Assembly: GCA_937896895.1 (NCBI GenBank)
Contig: CALBNV010000066.1
Location: forward strand, 1-64,000
DNA: 64,000 nucleotides
Source of the DNA: an uncultured Bacteroidales bacterium
GTDB taxonomy: Bacteria; Bacteroidota; Bacteroidia; Bacteroidales; F082
Direction of reading: 5' to 3'
Shown here: positions 17,705-27,309 of the stretch, in pieces
Numbering within the stretch: position 1 is the stretch's first letter
Layout of the letters: each line of letters starts with the position of its first letter
Program-made: the position numbers and the translations under genes
The notes under the pieces: model-generated
Databases searched by the model: none
What the model was told of the DNA's origin: nothing
The model's input: the letters and a program-made list of their open reading frames with translations, nothing else

Positions 17705-20173
17705 ATGAAAATATCATACAATTGGCTTAAACAGTACATTCAGTGCGATTTGCCTGCTGAAGAATTAGGTAAGACATTGACCGGAACGGGTCTTGAAGTT
17801 GAAGATTTGGAACGTTATGAGTCTGTGAAAGGCGGTCTCAAAGGTGTTGTCGTGGGGAAAGTCCTGACGTGCATCGACCATCCCAACTCCGACCATCTTC
17901 ACATCACGACGGTTGACGTTGGTGCGGCGGAGCCTTTGCACATCGTGTGTGGTGCTCCGAATATCGCTGCCGGACAGACGGTGTTGGTGGCGACGATAGG
18001 CTGCGAGCTTTGGAAAGGCGATGAGTCGTTCACCATCAAGAAAGGTAAGATCCGCGGCGAGGTGTCGGAAGGCATGATCTGCGCCGAAGACGAACTCCAG
18101 CTCGGCGAGTCGCACGAAGGCATCATGGTGCTGCCCGACAGCTACGTGGCCGGCAAGCCAGCATCGTTCTATTTCCCTGTGGAAGAAGACTTTACATACG
18201 AGATCGGACTCACCGCGAACCGTTCGGATGCGACATCACACATCGGATGCGACCGCGACATAGTGGCGGCTCTCAACCATAAGAACCATACTCATGAATA
18301 TAAAATCACGCGGCCTTCGGTTGATGATTTTAAAGTCGAAAATACAAGCAACAACATTGATGTTGAAGTCGTTGACACGAAAGCCTGCCCTCGCTATTCG
18401 GGCGTGACGGTAAGCGGAGTGAAGGTCGGGCCGTCGCCGGCGTGGCTCAGACACCGTCTCGAAGCCATCGGCCTCCGCTCGATAAACAACATCGTTGACA
18501 TCTCGAACTACGTCCTGATGGAGGTCGGACAGCCGCTTCACATCTTCGACGCCGACAAGATAAAAGGCAAGAAAGTCGTTGTGAAATGTCTCGCGAAAGA
18601 CACTCCTTTCACCACTTTGGACGGCGTCGAGCGCAAGCTCATCGACACTAACCTGATGATTTGCAACGCCGAGGAGCCTATGTGCATAGCCGGCGTGTTC
18701 GGCGGCCTCGACTCCGGCGTTACCGAGACGACAACCAACGTCTTCATCGAAAGCGCGTATTTCAACCCGACATCAATCCGCAAGACAGCACGTTTCCATG
18801 GACTTCAGACCGACGCGAGCTTCCGCTACGAACGCGGCTGCGACCCGAACATCACGGTTTACGCCCTGAAACGCGCGGCACTTTTAGTCAAGGAACTCGC
18901 AGGCGGAACGGTGTCTTCGGAGATAAAAGACGTGGTCAACGGCGACTTCACGCCGGTGCGCGTGCAGCTGAAATTCGATTACTTGGACAAGATTGCCGGT
19001 CAGCAGATTGAAAAGGAAGTCGCCGTCAATATCTTGAAAGACCTTGACTGTCAGGTCGTTGAGCTTACCGACGCATACGTGACAGTCGATGTCCCGACAT
19101 GCAAGGTCGATGTCTATCGTCCCGCCGACTTGGTTGAGGAAATCCTCAGGATTTACGGCTATGACAATATCGCAATCCCGACCAAAATCAACGCGAGCCT
19201 GAACGTCAACAACAAGCCTGATGCCGAGAAATTGCAGAAGGAGATTTCCATCATGCTGGCTTCCAACGGTTTCTATGAAATCATGAACAACTCATTGACG
19301 AAGTCGGCTTACACACGCGAACTCGACAGCTTCGACGAGGAGAAGAACGTGAAGATAATGAACCCGTTGAGCAGCGACCTCGACGTCATGCGCCAGTCGC
19401 TGATGTTCGGCGGCCTCGAAAGCATCGCGAGAAACCAGAATTTCAAGACTTTCGACATGAAGTTCTTTGAATTCGGAAACACATATTCATATAATAGGGA
19501 GAATCAGCAGACCGACGAGAAGCCGTTGAACCCGTACAGCGAGAACTTCCGTCTTGATATGCTCCTTACCGGAAACGACAACGCTGAGTCATGGAACACG
19601 AAGCCGCAAAGCCTTGGTTTCTACGACCTTAAGAAATATGTGCTCGGTATCATCCACAAGCTCGGCATCAATGTCGAAGAGCTTGAGATGAAAGAAGAAG
19701 CCGTGTCGCATTACGATTATTCAATCGTTTATTCATTGAATGGCAGCGAGTTGGTCACTCTCGGCAAGCTGAGCCAGAAGACATTGAAGATTTTTGACGT
19801 GAAGAAGGAAGTGTATCACGCCACGTTCGACTGGAACATGATTCTCAAGGTCGTCAAAGGTCTTAAGACCATCAGTTTCAAGGCGTTGCCGAAGTTCCCG
19901 AGCGTGCGCCGTGACCTCGCCCTCGTCATGGACAAGAACGTCACTTTTGAGATGGTGAAGAAGGTGGCGATGGCCACTGAAAGGAATATTCTGAAGTCGG
20001 TGAACCTGTTCGACATCTATGAAGGCGACAAGATTCCGGCAGGGAAGAAGCAGTATGCTGTCAGCTTCACTTTGCAGGACACACAGAAGACATTGACCGA
20101 CAAGGTGATAGAAAAGACGATGGCAAGAATCCAGACATCTATTGAGCAACAGTTACAAGCCACGTTGAGATAA
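17705..20173 (+). CDS. pheT: phenylalanine--tRNA ligase beta subunit
   Basis: Beta subunit of the (alpha-beta)2 synthetase that charges tRNA-Phe. At 822 residues it is full length. Domains in order: the N-terminal KISYNWLKQYI, an EMAP-like tRNA-binding OB domain (VVVGKVLTCIDHPNSDHLHI, residues about 45-150), the B3/B4 editing region, B5 (VYRPADLVEEILRIYGYDNI), the catalytic-like core, and a C-terminal FDX-ACB domain (KALPKFPSVRRDLALVMDK, about 725-820). The alpha-subunit gene is not adjacent. The stop overlaps the start of the next gene by one base (TAATG). Confidence 0.98.
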   Translation: MKISYNWLKQYIQCDLPAEELGKTLTGTGLEVEDLERYESVKGGLKGVVVGKVLTCIDHPNSDHLHITTVDVGAAEPLHIVCGAPNIAAGQTVLVATIGCELWKGDESFTIKKGKIRGEVSEGMICAEDELQLGESHEGIMVLPDSYVAGKPASFYFPVEEDFTYEIGLTANRSDATSHIGCDRDIVAALNHKNHTHEYKITRPSVDDFKVENTSNNIDVEVVDTKACPRYSGVTVSGVKVGPSPAWLRHRLEAIGLRSINNIVDISNYVLMEVGQPLHIFDADKIKGKKVVVKCLAKDTPFTTLDGVERKLIDTNLMICNAEEPMCIAGVFGGLDSGVTETTTNVFIESAYFNPTSIRKTARFHGLQTDASFRYERGCDPNITVYALKRAALLVKELAGGTVSSEIKDVVNGDFTPVRVQLKFDYLDKIAGQQIEKEVAVNILKDLDCQVVELTDAYVTVDVPTCKVDVYRPADLVEEILRIYGYDNIAIPTKINASLNVNNKPDAEKLQKEISIMLASNGFYEIMNNSLTKSAYTRELDSFDEEKNVKIMNPLSSDLDVMRQSLMFGGLESIARNQNFKTFDMKFFEFGNTYSYNRENQQTDEKPLNPYSENFRLDMLLTGNDNAESWNTKPQSLGFYDLKKYVLGIIHKLGINVEELEMKEEAVSHYDYSIVYSLNGSELVTLGKLSQKTLKIFDVKKEVYHATFDWNMILKVVKGLKTISFKALPKFPSVRRDLALVMDKNVTFEMVKKVAMATERNILKSVNLFDIYEGDKIPAGKKQYAVSFTLQDTQKTLTDKVIEKTMARIQTSIEQQLQATLR

Positions 20174-21390
20174 TGGATATTCAAACGATAAAGCAACGAT
20201 ATAAGATCATAGGAAACGACCCTTATCTGAACCGCGCCATCGAGGTGGCGGTTCAGGTGGCGGCCACGGATCTCACTGTGTTCATCAACGGGGAGAGCGG
20301 CACCGGTAAGGATGTGTTTCCGCGGATTATCCATGACAACAGTTCGCGCAAGCACGGGCAGTATTTTGCCATCAACTGCGGTGCCATTCCGGAAGGAACC
20401 ATTGATTCTGAACTGTTTGGGCACGAGAAAGGTGCTTTTACCGGAGCTGTCGATTCCCGTAAAGGTTATTTTGAAGTGGCTGATGGCGGGACGTTGTTTT
20501 TGGATGAAGTCGGCGAGCTGCCGTTAGCGACACAGGCCCGGCTGCTGAGGGTTCTGGAAAACGGAGAGTTTATAAAAGTCGGTTCTTCAAAAGTACAGAA
20601 GACCAACGTGCGTGTTGTGGCGGCCACAAATGTTGACATCCCTGAGGCGATAAAAAATGGCCGTTTCCGCGAAGACCTCTATTACAGGCTCAATACCATC
20701 CCGATCTCAATACCTCCGCTTCGCGACAGAAAAGGAGATATAGTATTGTTATTCAAGAAGTTCGCCTTTGATTTTGCGGAGAAATACCATGAGACACCGA
20801 TAAGTCTCACGCCGGAGGCCCAGCTGATGTTCGAAAGCTACCGTTGGGACGGTAACATCCGCCAGTTGAAAAACGTGACAGACCAGATCTCAATCATGGA
20901 GAAAGAGGAAAGGGTGATAACACCAGAGGTGCTGGCTGAATATCTGCCGAAACAGACATCGCTGCCGATACTGGCGGGTGAGAAAGAACACGATTTCTCA
21001 GAGCGCGACATATTATACAAGGTGCTTTTCGACATGAAGAAAGACCTCATGGAGCTGCGCAAGACCGTCGATGACCTCACCAACGGCAAGGTCACGGCGA
21101 CAAGTCAGGTTGAGAAGACAACTCCGTCGATTACTCAGATTTACGGCAAGGTGCTGAATGTGGCTGAAGATGAAGACACGCTTATTTTCGACCAGGCTCA
21201 AGACGCCGAAGCAGAGTTCGTTCCTGCAAAACAAGTCATAGACAACCTGTCGTTGCAGGATAAAGAAAAAGAGGTGATTATCAAGGCGTTGAAGAAATAT
21301 AAAGGCAAGCGCAAAGAGGCTTCCAACGAGCTTGGCATAAGCGAGAGGACACTTTACAGAAAGATTAAGGACTACGGAATAGATATGTAA
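20173..21390 (+). CDS. sigma-54-dependent transcriptional activator without receiver domain
   Basis: A 405-residue AAA+ enhancer-binding protein. It starts almost directly at the ATPase domain: Walker A GESGTGKD (residues 40-47), the sigma-54 contact loop GAFTGA (87-92), Walker B LFLDE (108-112) and the arginine-finger region GRFREDLYYRLNTIPI. An acidic linker of about 90 residues follows, and then a C-terminal Fis-type helix-turn-helix (KEASNELGISERTLYRKIKDYGI). There is no N-terminal receiver or sensory domain, so activity control must come from expression, the linker or a partner. It overlaps pheT by one base and the lptE gene by one base. Target promoters are unknown. Confidence 0.9.
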   Translation: MDIQTIKQRYKIIGNDPYLNRAIEVAVQVAATDLTVFINGESGTGKDVFPRIIHDNSSRKHGQYFAINCGAIPEGTIDSELFGHEKGAFTGAVDSRKGYFEVADGGTLFLDEVGELPLATQARLLRVLENGEFIKVGSSKVQKTNVRVVAATNVDIPEAIKNGRFREDLYYRLNTIPISIPPLRDRKGDIVLLFKKFAFDFAEKYHETPISLTPEAQLMFESYRWDGNIRQLKNVTDQISIMEKEERVITPEVLAEYLPKQTSLPILAGEKEHDFSERDILYKVLFDMKKDLMELRKTVDDLTNGKVTATSQVEKTTPSITQIYGKVLNVAEDEDTLIFDQAQDAEAEFVPAKQVIDNLSLQDKEKEVIIKALKKYKGKRKEASNELGISERTLYRKIKDYGIDM

Positions 21391-21893
21391 TGAAAAAGAT
21401 TCACACCTTATTAATATTGGTTGCAGCGTTTTTGCTGACGGGCTGTGGTGTCTATTCTTTTACGGGTGCCAGCATTCCGGCGGAAGCGAAGACCGTTTCG
21501 GTGGCATATTTCCCTAATAACGCCAACTTGGTCCAGCCGATGCTCAGCAGCGTGCTGACCAACACTCTGCGTGATTATTTCATGAATCAGACTTCGTTGA
21601 CGGAGGTGGAAAACAACGGTGACCTCGCGATAGAAGGCGAAATCACCGATTATGTGACAGCCCCGACTGCCATCACAGGCGACCAGACCGCAGCGTTGAA
21701 CCGCTTGACAGTCACGGTGAATGTCAGGTTCTTCAACAAATACGACGAGTCGAAGAATTTCGAGCAGAAGTTTTCTCAGTACGAAGACTATTCAAGCACT
21801 CTCGACCTCAACTCGGTACAGGATCAGCTGATGGAGACGATAGCCGAGAAACTGTGTGAGGATATTTTCAACAAGGCGGTTGTGAATTGGTAA
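21390..21893 (+). CDS. lptE: LptE-like LPS-assembly lipoprotein
   Basis: A 167-residue outer-membrane lipoprotein. The signal ends in LLTGC with Cys19 as the acylation site. The family start GVYSFTGASIPAEAKTVSVAYFPNNA is typical of Bacteroidota LptE proteins, which plug the LptD barrel during lipopolysaccharide export. The C-terminal region is alternating beta strand and helix (TVTVNVRFFNKYDESKNF..FSQYEDY). It is translationally coupled to the sigma-54 activator (ATG overlaps TAA) and is followed by a TPR-like gene and secG, an envelope-biogenesis neighbourhood. Confidence 0.82.
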   Translation: MKKIHTLLILVAAFLLTGCGVYSFTGASIPAEAKTVSVAYFPNNANLVQPMLSSVLTNTLRDYFMNQTSLTEVENNGDLAIEGEITDYVTAPTAITGDQTAALNRLTVTVNVRFFNKYDESKNFEQKFSQYEDYSSTLDLNSVQDQLMETIAEKLCEDIFNKAVVNW

Positions 21894-21921
21894 TTATTGA
21901 TATTTAGAAAAGAATTGCAGA

Positions 21922-22662
21922 TTGGAACAGACAAGGTTAATGGGATTGGTTGAGCGTCCAGATATCATTGAGAATCAGGATGTTGAAGAACTTGAGGTGA
22001 TGCTTCGGCGTTATCCGTATTTCACGGTGGGGCAGACGTTGCTCGCCGTCGGTCTGTATGCAGATGGCGATGAGAAGTCGGGACGGCAGTTGAGGCTGGC
22101 GTCGTCGATGGTGCCGCACAGGAACGTTCTCCGGAAACTCTGCACACAGCTTCCGGATGAGTATGAAGAGGAGAGACGTGAAGACAAGGAAGTGACGCCG
22201 GAGATAATTCCGGAAAAGACGCTCGTGATCCCTGAAATAAACCTTGAGAGTGACACGGAAGAACTGAATCGGGAGGTGGCGCTTCTTGAAGAGAAAAAGA
22301 AGACACTTGACGAGCTGATGGCAATTATCGAGAACAAAATCGCACAGTTGGAAAACGAGAGACAGGAGCAGGAGAAAGCACCGGAAAATTTGACAAAATC
22401 GGAAATTATTGACAAATTCATAGCAAAAAATCCGTCAATTTCAAGGCCGAAGCAGGAGTTTTACAACCCAATTTCGGCTGCACAAGACTCTGTTGTTGAT
22501 CAAGAGAATATTGTAAGTGAAACATTAGCAATGATTTACGCTAAGCAAGGATACCTCGAAAAAGCAATTTCAATTTATGAAAAATTAATCTTGAAATTTC
22601 CAGAAAAAAGTGTTTATTTTGCAGGTCAAATTATTGGGTTAAAAAATAAGTTAAACAATTAA
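21922..22662 (+). CDS. conserved TPR-like protein of the lptE-secG locus
   Basis: A 246-residue protein, probably cytoplasmic: no signal or membrane segment is seen. The N-terminal 70 residues (DVEELEVMLRRYPYFTVGQTLLA) look like a helical-repeat cap. The middle is a charged coiled coil (EELNREVALLEEKKKTLDELM), and the C-terminus is one TPR-like unit (ETLAMIYAKQGYLEKAISIYEKLILKFPEKS). The assigned start is TTG at 21922; an ATG at 21940 would give six fewer residues. The longer form aligns better with the spacing remembered for this family. The function is unknown; position suggests an envelope or secretion link. It ends 11 bp before secG. Confidence 0.7.
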   Translation: MEQTRLMGLVERPDIIENQDVEELEVMLRRYPYFTVGQTLLAVGLYADGDEKSGRQLRLASSMVPHRNVLRKLCTQLPDEYEEERREDKEVTPEIIPEKTLVIPEINLESDTEELNREVALLEEKKKTLDELMAIIENKIAQLENERQEQEKAPENLTKSEIIDKFIAKNPSISRPKQEFYNPISAAQDSVVDQENIVSETLAMIYAKQGYLEKAISIYEKLILKFPEKSVYFAGQIIGLKNKLNN

Positions 22663-22673
22663 TATTAAAGACG

Positions 22674-22991
22674 ATGTACGTAACAATTTCAGTATTAATC
22701 CTTATCGTCAGTTTCTTGATGATGTTGGTCGTTTTGGTTCAGAATTCAAAAGGTGGTGGTCTCGTTTCAAACTTCTCATCACAGAATCAGATCCTCGGAG
22801 TACGCAAGACAACTGACTTTTTGGAAAAGGCAACATGGACACTCGCAGCATTGTTGGTGGTGTTCTGCCTTGCATCAAGTTTATCAATTCCTAAGAACGG
22901 TGTTCAGAGTGCTGGCCAGGCCGACACGCAGATGCGCAGCCAGATTGAAAACACACTTCCGGCAGCACCTGAGGTGCCTGTCGCAGAATAA
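22674..22991 (+). CDS. secG: preprotein translocase subunit SecG
   Basis: The 105-residue inner-membrane protein assists SecYEG-mediated export. Two hydrophobic helices (VTISVLILIVSFLMMLVVLVQ and ATWTLAALLVVFCLASSL) flank the conserved NSKGGGLVSNFSSQNQILGVRKTTDFLEKATW loop typical of Bacteroidota SecG. A short Ala/Pro-rich tail follows. A strong terminator follows the gene, separating it from groES. Confidence 0.93.
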   Translation: MYVTISVLILIVSFLMMLVVLVQNSKGGGLVSNFSSQNQILGVRKTTDFLEKATWTLAALLVVFCLASSLSIPKNGVQSAGQADTQMRSQIENTLPAAPEVPVAE

Positions 22992-23008
22992 ACTGACAAG
23001 GGAAATGC

Positions 23009-23048
23009 AAAAAATGTCAGAATGTCACTCATTCTGACATTTTTTTTT
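23009..23048 (+). terminator. rho-independent terminator after secG
   Basis: AAAAAATGTCAGAATG pairs perfectly with CATTCTGACATTTTTT around the loop TCACT, and the right arm runs into eight consecutive T. The A-rich left arm may let it work on both strands. It ends the pheT-secG transcription unit. Confidence 0.9.
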
Positions 23049-23146
23049 GTTTTGTCAGTCAAACATCTTTGGAATGAAATTTGTTAAATCGGCGGCGGTT
23101 TTCAAATTATTACGAAATAATAAACGATAAAATCAAACATAAAATC

Positions 23147-23425
23147 ATGGCACAATTGACAATCAAACCTTTAGCGGACCGCGTGGTCATCGCACCAGCA
23201 GCCGCAGAACAGAAAACAGCCAGCGGAATCATCATCCCTGACACAGCAAAAGAGAAACCACAGAAAGGCACCGTCGTCGCTGTCGGCTCTGGCACAAAAG
23301 ATGTCCAGATGACAGTGAAAGTCGGCGATACGGTCATTTATGGCAAATACGCCGGCACAGAGTTCCATTTCGATGGCAACGACTATATGATCATGCGCGA
23401 AAACGACATCATCGCAATAATCTGA
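23147..23425 (+). CDS. groES: co-chaperonin GroES
   Basis: The 92-residue lid of the GroEL folding chamber. The whole protein is recognisable: [13 protein letters not shown], the mobile loop [35 protein letters not shown] and the C-terminal NDIIAII. The frame is open for 22 codons upstream, but the ATG at 23147 gives the standard N-terminus. No CIRCE (TTAGCACTC inverted repeat) was found upstream, so heat-shock control must be of another kind. It is 42 bp upstream of groEL. Confidence 0.97.
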   Translation: MAQLTIKPLADRVVIAPAAAEQKTASGIIIPDTAKEKPQKGTVVAVGSGTKDVQMTVKVGDTVIYGKYAGTEFHFDGNDYMIMRENDIIAII

Positions 23426-23461
23426 GTGAAAAGTTCAAAAGTTTATAAAGTGAAAAAGTAA

Positions 23462-25102
<1,641 letters not shown>

Positions 25103-25135
25103 TCTTCGGTTAAAAGATTAGAGAGTAAAGTTAAA

Positions 25136-25186
25136 AGAGGCTGGCACCTGAGGAACAAAACCCGCGGTGCCGGCCTCTCTTTTTTA
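25136..25186 (+). terminator. rho-independent terminator after groEL
   Basis: The 13-base arms AGAGGCTGGCACC and GGTGCCGGCCTCT pair with one G-T wobble around a 17-base loop, followed by CTTTTTT. It ends the groESL transcript. Confidence 0.92.
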
Positions 25187-25227
25187 TAAATAAACCGCAA
25201 AAAATTTGCGTGACTAAAATATTGGTG

Positions 25228-25270
25228 AAATTCGTATGATTCGTGGGATTCGTGGTAATTCGTGGTGAAA
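25228..25270. repeat. ATTCGTGG-type low-complexity intergenic repeat
   Basis: Five imperfect copies of the word ATTCGTG(G) separated by 2-4 bases lie between the groEL terminator and the convergent small lipoprotein gene. It belongs to the same word family as at 150-198, 7683-7704 and 40068-40084. Confidence 0.7.
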
Positions 25271-25272
25271 AA

Positions 25273-25677
25273 CTATTCCATATTATATTGGTAACTTGCA
25301 ATCTTCAGCGTGTCGCCGTTGTCTTGCACGCGGCAGAATGAATATTCGAACTCGGTCTCCTCGCCGAGCAGTTCCCTCAGTTCGCCAGCACTGAGATAAC
25401 GGACGTTGTCTTCAAAGTAATTCTTCGCCTTCCTGTCAGCCTCCTCAATACATGCCTCATCGCTCTTGCCGTAAATGGAATAACGAAACGACGACCCAAC
25501 GGCCTGTGCTCCATTATTGGTGATATAGCTTTTCACAATGTCGAGGTCGGCAGTGTGATTGGATTGATAATGTGTGAGTTCACAGTTGTATGTGACTATG
25601 ACAGTCCTAGCCTGTTCGCACGAACCGAACACGAGGCTGATTGCAAGAACCAAAAATATGGATGCTAATTTTTTCAT
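25273..25677 (-). CDS. small lipoprotein of unknown function
   Basis: A 134-residue protein with a signal peptide ending LVFGSC (Cys20), so a lipoprotein. The mature part contains two more cysteines (YNCELTHY, EYSFCRVQD) and one in DEACIEEADRKAKNYFED, with a beta-strand/helix/beta-strand feel. I recognise no family. It lies downstream of the T9SS thioredoxin gene on the same strand but is separated from it by a terminator. Confidence 0.7.
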   Translation of the reverse strand: MKKLASIFLVLAISLVFGSCEQARTVIVTYNCELTHYQSNHTADLDIVKSYITNNGAQAVGSSFRYSIYGKSDEACIEEADRKAKNYFEDNVRYLSAGELRELLGEETEFEYSFCRVQDNGDTLKIASYQYNME

Positions 25678-25683
25678 GGCTTT

Positions 25684-25723
25684 TTTGTTTTAAAAAAGAG
25701 GAGAGACGTCACACTCTCTCCTC
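25684..25723 (-). terminator. rho-independent terminator after the T9SS thioredoxin gene
   Basis: On the minus strand GAGGAGAGA and TCTCTCCTC form a perfect 9-bp stem with an 8-base loop, followed directly by TTTTTT. It lies just past the stop of the gene at 25751. Confidence 0.88.
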
Positions 25724-25750
25724 CTTTAACTTTAATCTTTCAACTTTTAG

Positions 25751-27136
25751 CTATCTCACTACGAGTTTCTGAGTCATTGTTCCGTTGACTTTCACGAAAT
25801 AGACGCCAGATTCGAGGTTTTCAGTTGAGATTGTCGTTTCGTTGCCGCTGACATCTTGCCTCACAACAGCTTGACCTGTCATGTTGAAGATTTCAACAGT
25901 CTGGATGTTGTTTCCTTCAATCTTCACGAAATTGTCAGCCGGGTTAGGGAAGATGTTGAATGACAATGCGTTGACATCTTCGATTGCGTTAGGCATTGTG
26001 GTGAAGGGGACGAGTGTTATTGTGCCCCATTCGCCATTTGCGTTAAAGCCCCGTGCGAAGCCATAGTATTCTGTTTCAGGCGAAAGATCAAGCCATATCC
26101 ATTCGCTGTATTCATAGTAAGGATATATGTCTTCCTGGATTATCTGGATGAGACCTTCTTCGCCGATTTCTTCGTAATATGCCTTTTCGATAAGTCCGTA
26201 GTGGTATTCCGCTGTCTGGTCGTTAGGTGTGGTGTATGTCTTGACTTCTGTTGGAGAAAGCACCTCGACGGTCATCTCGATTTCTGAGACGCCGGGGCCG
26301 CCCGCTGCCGTCGTCGTGGCCGTGGCTGTCACCAGTTCGCCGAGGGTCTCGTCAGCGTTCACAGGCACTACGTAGATGGTGTATTCAGTGCCGGGGGCCT
26401 GGTCTGTCCATGTGTATGTCTCGACACCGGTCGTCTGGATGCCCCACTGCATGACGAGCTGTTCCAATGGCGTCTGCATCATCTGCACCCACATCGCCAT
26501 TTCAGCCTCCGTGCCAATCATGTAGTAATATGAGGCGCAGTCTTCGTTGGGCGTGAAGGTCGCGGTCACTGTTGTGTTTGTCGTCGTGATGTCCGAGATC
26601 TCTACGCTCGCGCTCGCCGGGCTGCTGCAGTCGTGCTCCTCGATGCCGTAAGGTGCGCAGGTGTTTGTGATTGTCTGGGCATTGTTGATTGGGAATATAT
26701 CTTGTTCGACGATTGAACGGTCCGGCTTGATTAAAATCACTGTCGGATAAGCGGGGATTCCGTAGGCGTTGCAGATTGAAGCACCTCCGCCTGAAGTTCC
26801 GATGGTCGGATATTCAACGCCATACTGGTTGCACCAGTTCTGGCATTGTGTGTCGTTGTCAGATGGGCTGATTTCCATGAAGAAAATATCGTGCATGTTG
26901 CAACCTAAAAGCTGGTAGGCTTCAACAATTTTAGGAGTTGCTTGCTGACAAGGGCCGCATGTGGTGAAGAAGAAATCGATGAGAACACACTGTCCGCCGT
27001 CGAGAATGTCGAAGAGATGCACTTCCGTGCCGTGGCAGTCTGTTGCGGTGAAGTCAACGGCTTGGGTAAGAGGTGTCTGAGCGAATACATTGATGCTCAA
27101 TAATGTAGCTAAGATAAATGTAAAGAATTTTTTCAT
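25751..27136 (-). CDS. secreted thioredoxin-fold protein with T9SS sorting domain
   Basis: A 461-residue exported protein. A signal peptide (cleavage near residue 19-20) is followed by a redoxin domain with FFFTTCGPC (Cys60, Cys63), three further cysteines in CNQYGVEYPTIG/ICNAYG, and the cis-Pro region GIPAYPTVI. The middle (about 185-380) is two fibronectin-like beta domains with Thr-rich linkers. The last 70 residues (FNIFPNPADNFVKIEG ... GVYFVKVNG) form a type A T9SS sorting domain. The redox domain should therefore end up on the cell surface or outside the cell. The substrate is unknown. It stands alone, bounded by a terminator. Confidence 0.85.
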   Translation of the reverse strand: MKKFFTFILATLLSINVFAQTPLTQAVDFTATDCHGTEVHLFDILDGGQCVLIDFFFTTCGPCQQATPKIVEAYQLLGCNMHDIFFMEISPSDNDTQCQNWCNQYGVEYPTIGTSGGGASICNAYGIPAYPTVILIKPDRSIVEQDIFPINNAQTITNTCAPYGIEEHDCSSPASASVEISDITTTNTTVTATFTPNEDCASYYYMIGTEAEMAMWVQMMQTPLEQLVMQWGIQTTGVETYTWTDQAPGTEYTIYVVPVNADETLGELVTATATTTAAGGPGVSEIEMTVEVLSPTEVKTYTTPNDQTAEYHYGLIEKAYYEEIGEEGLIQIIQEDIYPYYEYSEWIWLDLSPETEYYGFARGFNANGEWGTITLVPFTTMPNAIEDVNALSFNIFPNPADNFVKIEGNNIQTVEIFNMTGQAVVRQDVSGNETTISTENLESGVYFVKVNGTMTQKLVVR

Positions 27137-27236
27137 GTGATAAAAAATTTAGTTAATAAATCAGTAAAAAATTTCATGCCGTAAAAATATGAAAAATTTC
27201 AATATTGTTGTTTTAATTGTGAAAATTAAAATTTCG

Positions 27237-27244
27237 TATTTTTG
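27237..27244 (+). promoter_or_regulatory. Bacteroidota -7 element (TATTTTTG) for the mevalonate genes
   Basis: TATTTTTG followed by CACCC lies 65 bp before the HMG-CoA reductase ATG. A TTGTG at 27217 is a possible -33 box with slightly short spacing. Confidence 0.6.
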
Positions 27245-27309
27245 CACCCGATTTTATGTTAAAAAAATTAGAACAACTTTAACTGCGTCAGCGGTTACAT
27301 ATCAGAAAC

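Noticed and set aside
23049..23146. CIRCE operator upstream of groES
   Set aside because: No TTAGCACTC-N9-GAGTGCTAA or close variant is present in the gap.
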